Source of the DNA: Vampirovibrio sp.
GTDB taxonomy: Bacteria > Cyanobacteriota > Vampirovibrionia > Vampirovibrionales > JAJTHC01
Assembly: GCA_024998755.1 (NCBI GenBank)
Contig: JACEUU010000002.1
Location: forward strand, 230,045 to 294,044
Length of the DNA stretch: 64,000 bases
Direction: 5' to 3'
Position 1 is the first letter of the stretch, and every line of letters starts with the position of its first letter. Below, one piece after another: positions 1 through 8,375 of this stretch. Made by a program: the position numbers and the translations under genes. A model generated the notes under the pieces. That model saw only the letters and a program-made list of their open reading frames with translations, searched no databases and had not been told where the DNA came from.

Positions 1-650
1 AAGGGGCATTCCACGAAGTGCTTTCGGCTTTTTCCGCAGGGGAAGCCAGTGTGTTGGTAGGTACGCAAATGGTGGCTAAGGGGCTAGATGTAGCGAATGT
101 AACGCTGGTTGGGGTCTTAGGGGCAGATAGTACCTTTCATTCGCCGGAATACAAAGCGTTTGAACGAGGCTTTCAATTATTGACCCAAGTAGCGGGCAGA
201 GCAGGGCGGGGCGAAAAAGCGGGTACGGTCTATTTTCAAGCTTTTGAACCCGAACACCCTGTATTGCGGTTTGCCCAGCAACAAAATTTTGAGGCGTTCT
301 ATGCGTATGATGTAGCCATTCGCAAACAGGAAGGGTATCCGCCGTTTTCTCAGCTTGTTCGGCTTTTGGTTTCGGGTGAAGACTTGGATAGAGTCATTTG
401 GTATGCGGATGCGTTGGTGCATAGGCTAAAAACGGTGGTAGAACAGCAGGGCTTAGTGGATTCAGTGGCCTTCTTAGGGCCTGCTCCTTGTTTGGTGGAG
501 CGGTTAAAAGACAAGTTTCGGTATCACATTCTGGTTAAAAACTGGGCGGGCGAAGCGGGCTTGGCGTTACTGCAAGCCGAGCTAGCAACCGTCGATGCCC
601 CTAAAGGATTGACCTTGCTGATTGATGTAGACTGCCAAAGCTTAATGTGA
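1..650 (+). CDS. priA: Primosomal protein N' (PriA helicase), C-terminal part
   Basis: The reading frame is open from the left edge, so the N-terminal two thirds lie outside the window. The visible ~215 residues hold superfamily 2 helicase motif V (LVGTQMVAKGLD) and motif VI (QLLTQVAGRAGRG, with the arginine finger), followed by the PriA C-terminal domain (YPPFSQLVRLLVSG, then LGPAPCLVERLKDKFRYHIL). PriA reloads the replicative helicase at stalled forks. These motif strings are highly diagnostic of the family. The GTG at 18 is internal, not a start. The 3' end overlaps the convergent gene at 642-2090 by 9 bases. Confidence 0.95.
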   Translation, partial: GAFHEVLSAFSAGEASVLVGTQMVAKGLDVANVTLVGVLGADSTFHSPEYKAFERGFQLLTQVAGRAGRGEKAGTVYFQAFEPEHPVLRFAQQQNFEAFYAYDVAIRKQEGYPPFSQLVRLLVSGEDLDRVIWYADALVHRLKTVVEQQGLVDSVAFLGPAPCLVERLKDKFRYHILVKNWAGEAGLALLQAELATVDAPKGLTLLIDVDCQSLM

Positions 651-2090
651 TCGACGATGCCAAGCTAGCCAAGGTAGGACTATACCACAGTCACTTGTTG
701 GAATGCACTTATCAGCGTTATAGCTAATGTCGCCAGTTCTCCTATCAAAAGAAGCCTCAACCTGCTTTAAATAGATGGTCTGCTCGCCTTGTGCAACAGC
801 CCCTAAATCGTCCATAAAATCGTCTAAAATCCTTGCTAAATATTTGTTAATTTCTTTCCCCTTTTGTCCCACCTGTAAAATGCTATTAATGTCATCAAAT
901 CTTGAGTCATCTAACCTGTCACGCTCGTTTTCTAACTTAGTGGGTTGAATTAACACATCCCAATTGCTTGGTTTTACACCATTATTTAAGTAGGCATCTA
1001 TCGTAGCACTGTACAACTCTATTTTATTTTTAAGATGAGCTCGTTGAAGTTCAGAACCTTCTATTAAAGTAGGTAATTCAAGCATTTTTTGAGTATCAAA
1101 GAGTAATTGTTGAATCACAGGCACTGTGTATAAATCATCGGTTTTTAGGGTTTTCATCACAGGCACTGCTTTATTCCAATATTGACCTGTTGGGACTTTA
1201 ACTTTATGACCAATTAAATCCGACAAAAACCCATGGAATTCGTATAAATCACGAGAAGCTGAAGCAGGCTCTGTTTTACTTATTAAGTCATCTGCTTCAG
1301 TTGAAATGGCTGATTTCAACGCTTGTGCATTGGGTTTTAGGCTATCTCTGTAAGCAGCATAGGCGGTGTAGCCGGGTCTGCCTTTTTTGCATTTAGTAGC
1401 AACGGGTATGATGTTAGTAACACTATACGATGATGTAGCACCACCCCCCGAATGCGTTGTAGCAGAAGCAGCAGAAGCCACTGGAGAAATCACCACTTGC
1501 TGTACAACTGGAGCTGGAGGAAGACCCCCTGCGGCAGGAGTAACCGTATGATTTTGTTTATTGAACGGCATTCTATCGCCAATCCATTCACGAGCTTGGC
1601 CAAAAAAGGATTCACCCTTCGTCTTGCCCGAAGATTGAGCGTGAGAGGGTTGCGAAGTGGCAGCAGCCACAATTTGAGGAGCGGTTTGTACTACCTTATC
1701 TATTGCTTGTCCCGCTGTGGTTTCAACACCTTTAGCAACAGTCGTCACCACTTCAGGCGATGGGGCTTTTTTCGATAATAATGGCATGACTATCGCTCCG
1801 GCAGAAATAAAGCCCGTACCCAAAACACCCAAAGCCATTGCCATTATCCAATTAATACCCTTAGTAGCAGGTTTCACTGAACGACTAACAGCTTCGGCAA
1901 CAGTTTTTTCTACTTGAGAAGAAACAAAACCATCTCGTCGAGCCTTGCCAATATAGCTTGTATTCGCTGTTTCTTCAGAAAGTGGTGCTTTAGTTTGAGC
2001 GTCTTCTTTAGGAAAATTAGCATGAACAACCTTGTTACAAGCAACATTACTTAAAAAGCTCAATTTTAATTGCACGCTATTTAGCATCAC
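642..2090 (-). CDS. Hypothetical single-pass membrane protein, 482 aa
   Basis: I do not recognise a family. The start is GTG followed at once by ATG (2090/2087). Residues ~1-78 are polar and low in complexity, one hydrophobic segment follows at ~80-107 (WIMAMALGVLGTGFISAGAIV), then a Ser/Thr/Ala/Pro-rich linker and, from ~230, a mostly helical C-terminal domain (LKSAISTEADDLISKTEPAS). The C-terminus holds two cysteines (DKCIPTSDCGIVLPW). The plan (polar head, one membrane span near residue 100, long helical tail) is the same as in the gene at 13183-14763, suggesting a lineage-specific group of surface or membrane proteins. Localisation is inferred. Confidence 0.7.
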   Translation of the reverse strand: MMLNSVQLKLSFLSNVACNKVVHANFPKEDAQTKAPLSEETANTSYIGKARRDGFVSSQVEKTVAEAVSRSVKPATKGINWIMAMALGVLGTGFISAGAIVMPLLSKKAPSPEVVTTVAKGVETTAGQAIDKVVQTAPQIVAAATSQPSHAQSSGKTKGESFFGQAREWIGDRMPFNKQNHTVTPAAGGLPPAPVVQQVVISPVASAASATTHSGGGATSSYSVTNIIPVATKCKKGRPGYTAYAAYRDSLKPNAQALKSAISTEADDLISKTEPASASRDLYEFHGFLSDLIGHKVKVPTGQYWNKAVPVMKTLKTDDLYTVPVIQQLLFDTQKMLELPTLIEGSELQRAHLKNKIELYSATIDAYLNNGVKPSNWDVLIQPTKLENERDRLDDSRFDDINSILQVGQKGKEINKYLARILDDFMDDLGAVAQGEQTIYLKQVEASFDRRTGDISYNADKCIPTSDCGIVLPWLAWHRRSH

Positions 2091-2281
2091 AAAAAATCAA
2101 TATCCTGTAAGGGTTAGTATTTCACTATGCAGCAGTGAATACGTTCAAACGATAATTACAAGTATATAAAACACAAAATATAAATAGTTGTGCTAGTAAT
2201 TAAACTACTATAAAAAAAGTGAGTTTTCCATCGTTAGGAAACGCTACAACTTATACCAATTCAAAGATTAAATGGCGTATA

Positions 2282-3207
2282 GCTGTTCCAAAAGTTATTG
2301 AACCATTTTAAAGGCTTGGTCAATGGCTTCATCTAAAGATAAGGTATCGGTTAGTAACCGACGAATTCTCGCCTTCAACGCCGACCAAAATCGCTCAATC
2401 GGATTCAAATCAGGACTGTAAGGCAGTAAAAACAACAACCGACAACCCGCAGATTCAATCAGCTGTTGAATCTCCCAAGATTTATGAAAACTCGCATTAT
2501 CCCCAATGACCGTCATCCCCGCCGTTAAACTCGGTAACAACTCATGTTCAACCCACGTCAAAATAACCTCGGTATTACAATAGCCCTTAAAACACCACGG
2601 GGCTAATGGCTTTCCACCCTGTAACCCTGCTATAATAGAGGTACGTTCGGTGCGTTGACCACTAATTTCCTCCTGCACCCGTTCACCTTTAGGGGAACGA
2701 CCATACAAGCGTTCAACGCTTCTACGGTCAACCCCACATTCATCCACAAACACAAGACTGGCGGGCGTTAGCGGTTCTATCTCCTGCTTATAAACTCTGC
2801 GTTTGGCTTCACTTCGTTCTCGGTAGAGCGTGCTTTTTTTTACGGCTAATGCCGAGTTTAATGAGGTTGTAGGAGATGGTGGATTTTTTAGAACCGAGCA
2901 AGAGAGCCAATTCGTCCAAATAGGCACTGGGGTTGGCTTTTTGTATGGCGAGTAGTTGGTTTCTGTCGATGCTTGTTGCGGTGGTTGCCCCTGGTTTTTT
3001 GGGGATGAGACAGGTTCGTTTGACCCATCGTTTGACGGTGGCGAGACTGACTTTGAATCGGATGACGGTGGCTTGTTGTGTTTCTTTTTCTTGATTGATG
3101 CAATCAACCGACTCGTTGTCTTAAATCGACGCTATATGCCATAGATGAATCCTCCTTTTTCGTGAACGTTATCCTCCTTATTATAGCTCAATAATTATTG
3201 GAACAGT
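2282..3207 (-). mobile_element. IS630-type insertion sequence, ~926 bp
   Basis: The ends are imperfect inverted repeats: GCTGTTCCAAAAGTTATTGA on the left and, read from the right end, ACTGTTCCAATAATTATTGA. A TA dinucleotide flanks each side (2280-2281, 3208-3209), the standard IS630/Tc1-mariner target duplication. It carries one broken transposase gene and sits inside a MITE. Related short ends occur at 17625 and 42092. Confidence 0.85.
2295..3142 (-). pseudogene. IS630-family transposase, in three reading-frame segments
   Basis: DDE transposase. The catalytic domain is intact in one frame: LVFVDECGVDRR (first Asp), VIGDNASFHKS (second Asp) and LPYSPDLNPIERFWSALK (Glu). The N-terminal helix-turn-helix begins at ATG 3142 (MAYSVDLRQRV), but an extra G around 3110-3116 causes an immediate stop. 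The rest of the HTH (ATVIRFKVSLATVKRWVKR) continues in a second frame down to an A8 run near 2832-2839, beyond which the DDE part is in the +1 frame. The A8 break may be natural recoding or slippage; the first shift looks like damage. I therefore call it a probable pseudogene. Confidence 0.8.
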
Positions 3208-3355
3208 TATATAATCCTGATTCGGGAGACCACAAGGGTCTCCCCTACGAAGGAAAAATTAACAGACTACCCTAGGGGCGAACCCTTGTGGTCGTCCGCC
3301 CATGATGTAAAGCTAAACACGCTATTTAATCGTTTACTTGGTATTAAAGATGTTT

Positions 3356-4514
3356 GAAGTTACGGAATAAGGGTGTGCAGGTGGGAGTAGTGAGTGTTTT
3401 TTAATAAAATTCAACCAAAAATGCTCAAAAAACAGAACAATACCCCTTGTTTCCACTCTTTTCGGATCATAATTACCTAAAAACCATACAAGAATCCACT
3501 AAAACCTACCCCCCTCCTCACCAAAAAACCATACCGACGACAATTATACCCAAATGCCAAGCCCAAAATCTCCGCAGAAACACGCACTAACCCACGACAA
3601 GACACACGAACCTTCTTAAACACCGTCTTCCAACCCGCAAACACATGCTCCACTCTTGCCCGAACCTTAGAAACCAACCCATTAAACCGCTTCTGCGAAG
3701 CCGTCAACTCAGGCGTTGGTTCATGCTGCTTACCCCGAACCCGACGCTTAATAATCCTCGGCTGTATCCCCAATGCCTTTAAATCCTTCTCCTTGCCCAC
3801 ATAACCACTATCCGCACCAACAGTCTGCTCATCGCCCACCAATACAGGGATTAAACTCTGACTGTCATGCACATTGGCCCCAGTAACAACCACCTTACGA
3901 ATCAACTTGCTTTTAGCATCCACATTAACCGTGGCACTGTAACCAAACCCCTTGTAGCCATAAGTGGCATCAGGGTCGCTCTGGTCTTCAGGTTTTTTTC
4001 TCTGTTTGCTATTGGCTTTAATAAAGGTGGCATCTACCAAGTTGCCTTCTTTGAGAATGAGGTTTTTCTCTTGAAAGAAGGTGTCTAAGGCTAAGAAAAG
4101 GGCTTCTTGGGCTGGGGTGTTTTGCAGTTCGTGTTGGAAGTTTTCGAGTGTCGTGGCTTCAGGGATGGGGGATTCTAAGGAGAAGCCGAGAAACTTTCGG
4201 AAGGAGAGTCTGTCGTGGCATTGAAATTCGGTTTGTTCATAGGAGAGATTGAACCATATTTTGAGGAGGTTCATTTTGAGCAGTAGTAGGCGTTTGTAGG
4301 GGGGTCTGCCGTTGGGTTTGTGGTGGATGTGTGTTTTGAGGATAGTTTCAAATAGTTGCCATGGTAGGGTTTGGTTCATTTCCTCTAGGAATTTGTGAGT
4401 GGGGGTGGCTTGTTGAATTTGGATGTCGGCAAAGGTAGTCATGGGGGTGGGGTATCCTATGAGAGGTGGAATAATGTCCCTTCTATTTTACCTTGCCCTT
4501 TTTTCCGTAACTTC
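3356..4514 (-). mobile_element. IS5-type insertion sequence, intact copy A
   Basis: Inverted ends start GAAGTTACGGAA on both sides. The copy contains one uninterrupted transposase. It lies between the right end of the MITE (3343) and a truncated IS1-type element whose 5' end it removed. Two further copies, each broken by a MITE, are at 56068-57399 and 58554-59887. I see no clear direct repeat around copy A. Confidence 0.85.
3477..4442 (-). CDS. IS5-family DDE transposase, 321 aa
   Basis: Catalyses cut-and-paste movement of the host IS. N-terminal DUF772-like region (PYKRLLLLKMNLLKIWFNLS, then HDRLSFRKFLGFSLE), followed by the Transposase_11 core. The catalytic acidic residues are visible in NLVDATFIKANS (D), TVGADSGYVGKEKD (D) and SKVRARVEHVFAGWK (E). 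The full length and absence of stops make it the only apparently functional copy of three in the window, so it could act in trans on the broken copies. Start ATG at 4442; the C-terminus is Arg/Gly/Phe-rich. Confidence 0.93.
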   Translation of the reverse strand: MTTFADIQIQQATPTHKFLEEMNQTLPWQLFETILKTHIHHKPNGRPPYKRLLLLKMNLLKIWFNLSYEQTEFQCHDRLSFRKFLGFSLESPIPEATTLENFQHELQNTPAQEALFLALDTFFQEKNLILKEGNLVDATFIKANSKQRKKPEDQSDPDATYGYKGFGYSATVNVDAKSKLIRKVVVTGANVHDSQSLIPVLVGDEQTVGADSGYVGKEKDLKALGIQPRIIKRRVRGKQHEPTPELTASQKRFNGLVSKVRARVEHVFAGWKTVFKKVRVSCRGLVRVSAEILGLAFGYNCRRYGFLVRRGVGFSGFLYGF

Positions 4515-5190
4515 TATTAAAAATGCAGTGTCCAAAATGTGGTAGTTTAGATAAAGTTAAAGCAGGGTTCATTGGAGAAAAGTAACGGTATCAATGCAAA
4601 AACTGTGCCTGTAAATATACACGTTCAACCCCGAAAGGGCTTGCACCCATCACATGGAAGCTAGCCAACCCAGCTATACACTTCAGGGCTTTCTCTTCGA
4701 AAAATTGGTAATTTAATTGGGGTCTCAACGCCTGCTGTACTCAAACAAATTCGTAAAATAGACACCACTGCTTGTCGGTTAGAACCACAGAAAACCACTG
4801 TTGTTGAGCTCCTGCACGTTTCTTACCGAAAAAAACGCAAAATCTGGGTATGGGTGGCTGTTTGTCGAGAAACAAGGCGAATCTTGGACTGGGAAGTGGG
4901 TTGTCGTGGCATTAAAACCTTGAAAAAATTATGGAAACGGCTTCAGTTATTCAAGGTTGAAGTTTATTGTGCTGACCATTGGAAAGCCTACAATGACGTG
5001 TTGCTAGTGGAAAATTGGTTCAAAGCAAGGCTGAAACGTATACAGCAGAACAGACTTGGAGCGATTTGCGACATTGGTTTGCTCGGTTTAAACGACGAGG
5101 TAAAGTCGTCTCTCGGTGTTTGGGTGATTTGATTCATGCCATAGCCATTTACTTTCACCGAGTTAATTTAAGATATAGCCAATTGCTTAA
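4515..5190 (+). pseudogene. IS1-family element relic, copy 1 (5' truncated, multiply frameshifted)
   Basis: The InsA-like start is visible (MQCPKCGSLDKVKAGF, a CPxC zinc-finger half), then TAA interrupts at EK-stop-RYQCKNCACKY where CAA (Gln) is expected. InsB-like parts follow in other frames: LIGVSTPAVLKQIRK, VWVAVCRETRRILDWEVGCRG and, after another shift, AETYTAEQTWSDLRHWFARF and KVVSRCL. Compared with copy 2 (60963-61689), 8 bp (GATGAACT) are missing near 4811, removing the catalytic DEL motif. The IS5 insertion at 4514 deleted the left end; the right end is at about 5190. Confidence 0.8.
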
Positions 5191-5206
5191 AACTCTCATA
5201 AAAATA

Positions 5207-5247
5207 AAATATAGGCTACTGAAGTGGTATCATCAGTAACCTATATT
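5207..5247 (-). terminator. Probable terminator downstream of glnA
   Basis: Hairpin ATATAGGCTACTGA / TCAGTAACCTATAT with one mismatch and a ~10 nt loop. Read on the minus strand it is followed by a T-rich stretch (TTTTATTTTTAT). It lies 32 bases past the glnA stop. Confidence 0.65.
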
Positions 5248-5278
5248 CTTAATTCTAAAAGGTTAAAGGGTTGGTCAA

Positions 5279-6625
5279 TTAGTAACGACCCATGTACCGT
5301 TCAGTTTCCCAAGGGGAAACATAGGTTCTGAAATCATCCCATTCAGCCGTTTTAGCTTTTACAAATTCATTAAAGATATGGTCGCCCAAGGCTTTACGAG
5401 CAATTTCGCTACCCTTAAACAATTCCAACGCTTCATACAAACTACCTGGTAACGAGGCAATACCATGATTTTCACGTTCTTGCTCATCCAAGTTGTAAAT
5501 GTTGAGTTGGGTCGTATCTGGCGGTTGAAGGTTATTCTTAATACCATCTAAACCAGCCGTTAAAATCGCCGCAAAAGCCAAATAAGGGTTAGCAGCAGGG
5601 TCTGGCGAACGCAATTCAACCCGAGTACCATTTCCACGCTTAGCAGGCACACGAATTAAAGCAGACCGATTAGCCGTAGACCAAGCCAAATAAACAGGGG
5701 CTTCATACCCTGGCACCAACCGTTTGTAGCTATTAACTAACGGGTTAGTAATAGCCGTAATACCCCGAATATGCTTCAAAACACCTGCTACAAAACTGTG
5801 GGCTTCTTTGGAAAGTTGATGCTGACCGTTCGGGTCAAAAAACATATTTTTACCATCTAAATTAGCTAAAGACATATTGCAATGCATACCAGACCCATTA
5901 ATCCCAAAAATAGGTTTCGGCATAAAGGTTGCGTGCAAGCCGTATTTAGCCGCAATGGTACGGGTAACAATTTTAACCGTCGTTACGTTATCAGCCTGTT
6001 GCAAAGCGTCGTTATAACGGAAGTCAATTTCATGCTGACCTTCCGCCACTTCGTGGTGGTCTGCTTCCATGTTAAAGCCTAATTGTAGCAAGTAATCTAC
6101 AATTTCTGAACGGACTTGTTCGCCGTAATCATCAGGGCTTAAATCATAATAACCAGCTGTATCATGCGGTTCTAAAGTCGGTTTGCCATCGCCATCTTTT
6201 TTAAACAAGAAGAATTCCAATTCAGGCCCTACGTTGAAAATATAGCCCATATCTCTGGCTTCTTTTAGTACCCGTTTCAAGTTGTTGCGAGGACATCCTT
6301 CAAATGGCGTACCATCTGGGTTGTAAATATCGCAATTAATCCGTGCAATAACCCGTTCGCCTTGTTGGGCTGGCAGTACGGTAAACGTATCTTTATCCGT
6401 CCAGAATGCCATGTCAGACGTTTCAATAGAACGAAAACCCGAAATGGAAGACCCATCTAGCAATAAATCGTTTTCCAACGCTTTTTCCAAGTGGTTAACG
6501 TGAATAGACATATGCTTAGGAACACCATGCATATCTACAAACTGCAACCGCACTTGGGCAACGTTTTTTTCTTTGGCTTCAGCCATAATATCTGCAATTG
6601 ACCGAGGAGTAGAACTCATCATCAT
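5279..6625 (-). CDS. glnA: Glutamine synthetase, type I (GSI-alpha-like)
   Basis: Makes glutamine from glutamate, ammonia and ATP in the cytoplasm. The sequence shows the beta-grasp N-domain with the Asp latch (LLLDGSSISGF), the metal site (FNVGPELEFFLF), EVAEGQHEIDFRY, the ATP loop (KPIFGINGSGMHCNMSL) and the glutamate/ATP signature (NPLVNSYKRLVPGYEAP, RSALIRVP). The length of 448 aa and absence of the NLYDLPPEE adenylylation tyrosine region fit the short GSI-alpha class, which is usually feedback-regulated rather than adenylylated. The start is a run of three ATG codons (6625, 6622, 6619) with AAGGAT upstream. It is monocistronic, with a terminator-like hairpin after the stop. Confidence 0.97.
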   Translation of the reverse strand: MMMSSTPRSIADIMAEAKEKNVAQVRLQFVDMHGVPKHMSIHVNHLEKALENDLLLDGSSISGFRSIETSDMAFWTDKDTFTVLPAQQGERVIARINCDIYNPDGTPFEGCPRNNLKRVLKEARDMGYIFNVGPELEFFLFKKDGDGKPTLEPHDTAGYYDLSPDDYGEQVRSEIVDYLLQLGFNMEADHHEVAEGQHEIDFRYNDALQQADNVTTVKIVTRTIAAKYGLHATFMPKPIFGINGSGMHCNMSLANLDGKNMFFDPNGQHQLSKEAHSFVAGVLKHIRGITAITNPLVNSYKRLVPGYEAPVYLAWSTANRSALIRVPAKRGNGTRVELRSPDPAANPYLAFAAILTAGLDGIKNNLQPPDTTQLNIYNLDEQERENHGIASLPGSLYEALELFKGSEIARKALGDHIFNEFVKAKTAEWDDFRTYVSPWETERYMGRY

Positions 6626-6794
6626 AATAGATTATCCTTTTCAACCGATGGATTAAACAACAACTAACAGGGTACTAAAAAATGGATTTCAAAAACATTA
6701 AATTAACAACTTTATTATCTTGCTAGCATAAACAGATTGCAAGTGATTATTTAACGCTTTATAACAATAATGCGGAAACTCTTTGAGACGTCAT

Positions 6795-6928
6795 TAAATC
6801 TTGATTCGGGAGACCACAAGGGTCTCCCCTACGAAGAAAAAATCAAAAGATTTCTGTAGGGGCCGTACCTCTGTGTACGCCCGCCTAGGATTTAAAGCCA
6901 AACACGTTATTCAATCTATGAATCGGTA
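6795..6928. repeat. MITE remnant (TACCAATTC family) between rsfS and glnA
   Basis: The right end reads GTTATTCAATC...GAATCGGTA, a degenerate terminal repeat. The interior has the arms GGGAGACCACAAGGGTCTCCC and TAGGGGCCG that also occur at 3222 and 43360. The left terminal repeat is not recognisable. It fills most of the 316 bp gap between the two genes. Confidence 0.55.
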
Positions 6929-6941
6929 TAAGAAGTGTTAA

Positions 6942-7379
6942 CTAAGCAACTTCAATTTCCCAATTTAAACCAAGTCCTTTAGCCAAGGCGTGCCAAGTTT
7001 CAGCTTCAATTACTTCAGCGTGATTCCAGTAGCCTTCCAAATTATAGAATTCCCGTTGTTCAGGCAGCATAACATGAACGACAAAATCGCCATAATCCAA
7101 CAAACACCAGCTAGCGTTCGCATCCCGTTCATCGCCCACATGGGGTAAATCAGCGTGTTTAAATTGTTCTTTAATTTCTTCGGTGATGGCTCTAACTTGT
7201 GCTCGGCTTTCACCCGTTACAATCAAGAAATAATCCGCTATTTGGGTAACGTTTTTGGTTTCAAGAAGGGTTACGTTCAGTGCTTTTTTGCTATCTGCCA
7301 AGAAAGCTGCCCAAGCCAGCCATTCTAGTGTATTTTCAGGGTTGCGGTTGGGGGTAAATTGAATGGCGTTCATCATCAT
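6942..7379 (-). CDS. rsfS: Ribosomal silencing factor RsfS (Iojap family)
   Basis: Binds ribosomal protein L14 and blocks joining of the 30S and 50S subunits under nutrient limitation. Family hallmarks: ALNVTLLETKNVTQIADYFLIVTGESRAQVRAI, then HVGDERDANASWCLLDYGDFVVHVM and REFYNLEGYWNHAEVI. I place the start at the ATG-ATG-ATG run beginning at 7379, which has AAAGGTCTC upstream; the longer frame starting at 7445 adds 22 residues with no family similarity. The ~25-residue extension after the core (WHALAKGLGLNWEIEVA) is unremarkable. Confidence 0.92.
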   Translation of the reverse strand: MMMNAIQFTPNRNPENTLEWLAWAAFLADSKKALNVTLLETKNVTQIADYFLIVTGESRAQVRAITEEIKEQFKHADLPHVGDERDANASWCLLDYGDFVVHVMLPEQREFYNLEGYWNHAEVIEAETWHALAKGLGLNWEIEVA

Positions 7380-7518
7380 TATAGTAAGAGACCTTTTATT
7401 AGCTAAATTTGTTGGGTGAAAAAACCTATTTCTAATGTACACCAAACAAACGATAGAAGGTAGAGACTCTTCAAAACGAGGAAAAGAAAAGCCTCTTCGT
7501 ACAAACTGTTGACTGGCA

Positions 7519-7944
7519 TTAGCCTATAAAAGTTGAATGTGTTGTTCCCCATGGTTGATGGGTAAGTTCAAATAAGTTGAGTATTGTTATGATCTCCCAT
7601 TCCATACTAGAACATCCTTCTGATTTTTGAGACTGTAATTTTAAATGTTGTCTCAATTGAGTTAAGTTTATGCTTGCATTGTCCGAATTCAAAAATCGTT
7701 TTAAATAGATTGTAATATAATTTTGTTGCTCCGCTGGTAATACTAGAAGCTTAGTTGCTAAAAAGCTTTGAAATAAATCTTCCCCCGCAGATCCCGTTCC
7801 ATCCCGATACTTTGTATTCGTGGGGGTAAAGGCATCTTGTGTCAACTTAGTTGCTTGGTAATTCTCGAAGAAGGAAGGTGTCTTCTGCAACAGGGTTGTC
7901 GCTTTTTTAGAAGAATAAGGTTGTAGGTTTACAGTAGCACTCAT
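7519..7944 (-). CDS. Hypothetical protein, paralogue A (141 aa)
   Basis: No family recognised. The first ~60 residues match the neighbour at 7981-8277: MSATVNLQPYSSKKATT versus MSPTVKLQAVSAKKETS, and DAFTPTNTKYRDG versus DTFTPIATKSREG. The rest is helical (SFLATKLLVLPAEQQNYITI, then LRQHLKLQSQKS). I prefer ATG 7944 to the upstream GTG because the paralogue starts at the equivalent ATG after the same AATATT. The two genes lie in tandem, 36 bp apart, and may share a transcript. Confidence 0.65.
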   Translation of the reverse strand: MSATVNLQPYSSKKATTLLQKTPSFFENYQATKLTQDAFTPTNTKYRDGTGSAGEDLFQSFLATKLLVLPAEQQNYITIYLKRFLNSDNASINLTQLRQHLKLQSQKSEGCSSMEWEIITILNLFELTHQPWGTTHSTFIG

Positions 7945-7980
7945 AATATTCACTTTTTACCATTCTTTCTCGCTAAACGC

Positions 7981-8277
7981 TCAACCTTTTCCTGATTTAT
8001 TCTTATCCGTACTGGGAATGTTTTCCTCAATTATTTTAGCCAAAGACTGAGCGTTTTCCTCCAGTATTTTCGCCAAATGATGAGCCTCTTTCTCAGCCTC
8101 TTTCGCCGCCTTGCTAACGTCTTTATTGTTTCCTTCTCTTGATTTTGTGGCGATAGGCGTAAATGTATCCATCATCAGCGGTTGGGGGAAGGGCAATACA
8201 GCACTTACCTTAGAAACAGCAGAAGGAGAGGTCTCTTTTTTAGCAGAAACAGCCTGTAACTTTACAGTAGGACTCAT
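7981..8277 (-). CDS. Hypothetical protein, paralogue B (98 aa)
   Basis: Shares the N-terminal signature MSxTVxLQxxSxKK...FTPxxTKxRxG with the gene at 7519-7944. The tail differs: a charged, strongly helical heptad-like stretch (AKEAEKEAHHLAKILEENAQ, then SLAKIIEENIPS), with the segment LAKILEEN repeated as LAKIIEEN, so a short coiled coil is likely. Start ATG 8277 follows AAGGAATT. The shared head and divergent tail suggest a targeting or binding signal on the head. Function unknown. Confidence 0.65.
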   Translation of the reverse strand: MSPTVKLQAVSAKKETSPSAVSKVSAVLPFPQPLMMDTFTPIATKSREGNNKDVSKAAKEAEKEAHHLAKILEENAQSLAKIIEENIPSTDKNKSGKG

Positions 8278-8375
8278 AATATTCAACAAAAAAAATTCCT
8301 TAACAAAGCAGAGAGGTTTTAAAATAATACTTTCTTAAAGTAAGTATATAAATACAAAAAATAAAAAGCAAGCAC

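Larger units (their letters stand above)
2254..3343. mobile_element. MITE of the TACCAATTC family, split by an IS630-type element
   Basis: The left end reads TACCAATTCAAAGATTAAAT and the right end is its approximate inverse (ATTTAATCG, then ACTTGGTA). Both are flanked by TTA (2251-2253 and 3344-3346), a three-base target duplication. Removing the IS at 2282-3207 leaves a ~165 bp element of the same size and layout as those at 44344 and 56627. The interior carries the AGGGGCG-type palindromic arms seen in other copies. Confidence 0.75.

Noticed and set aside
1452..1778. Antisense open frame in the 482-aa gene
   Set aside because: It mirrors the codon pattern of the real gene, is low in complexity and has no start signal; similar shadows occur opposite many genes here.
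3356..4514. Direct repeat around IS5 copy A
   Set aside because: The flanks (GTTT and TATT) do not match; TATT recurs next to the transposase 5' end in all three copies and so is probably part of the element.
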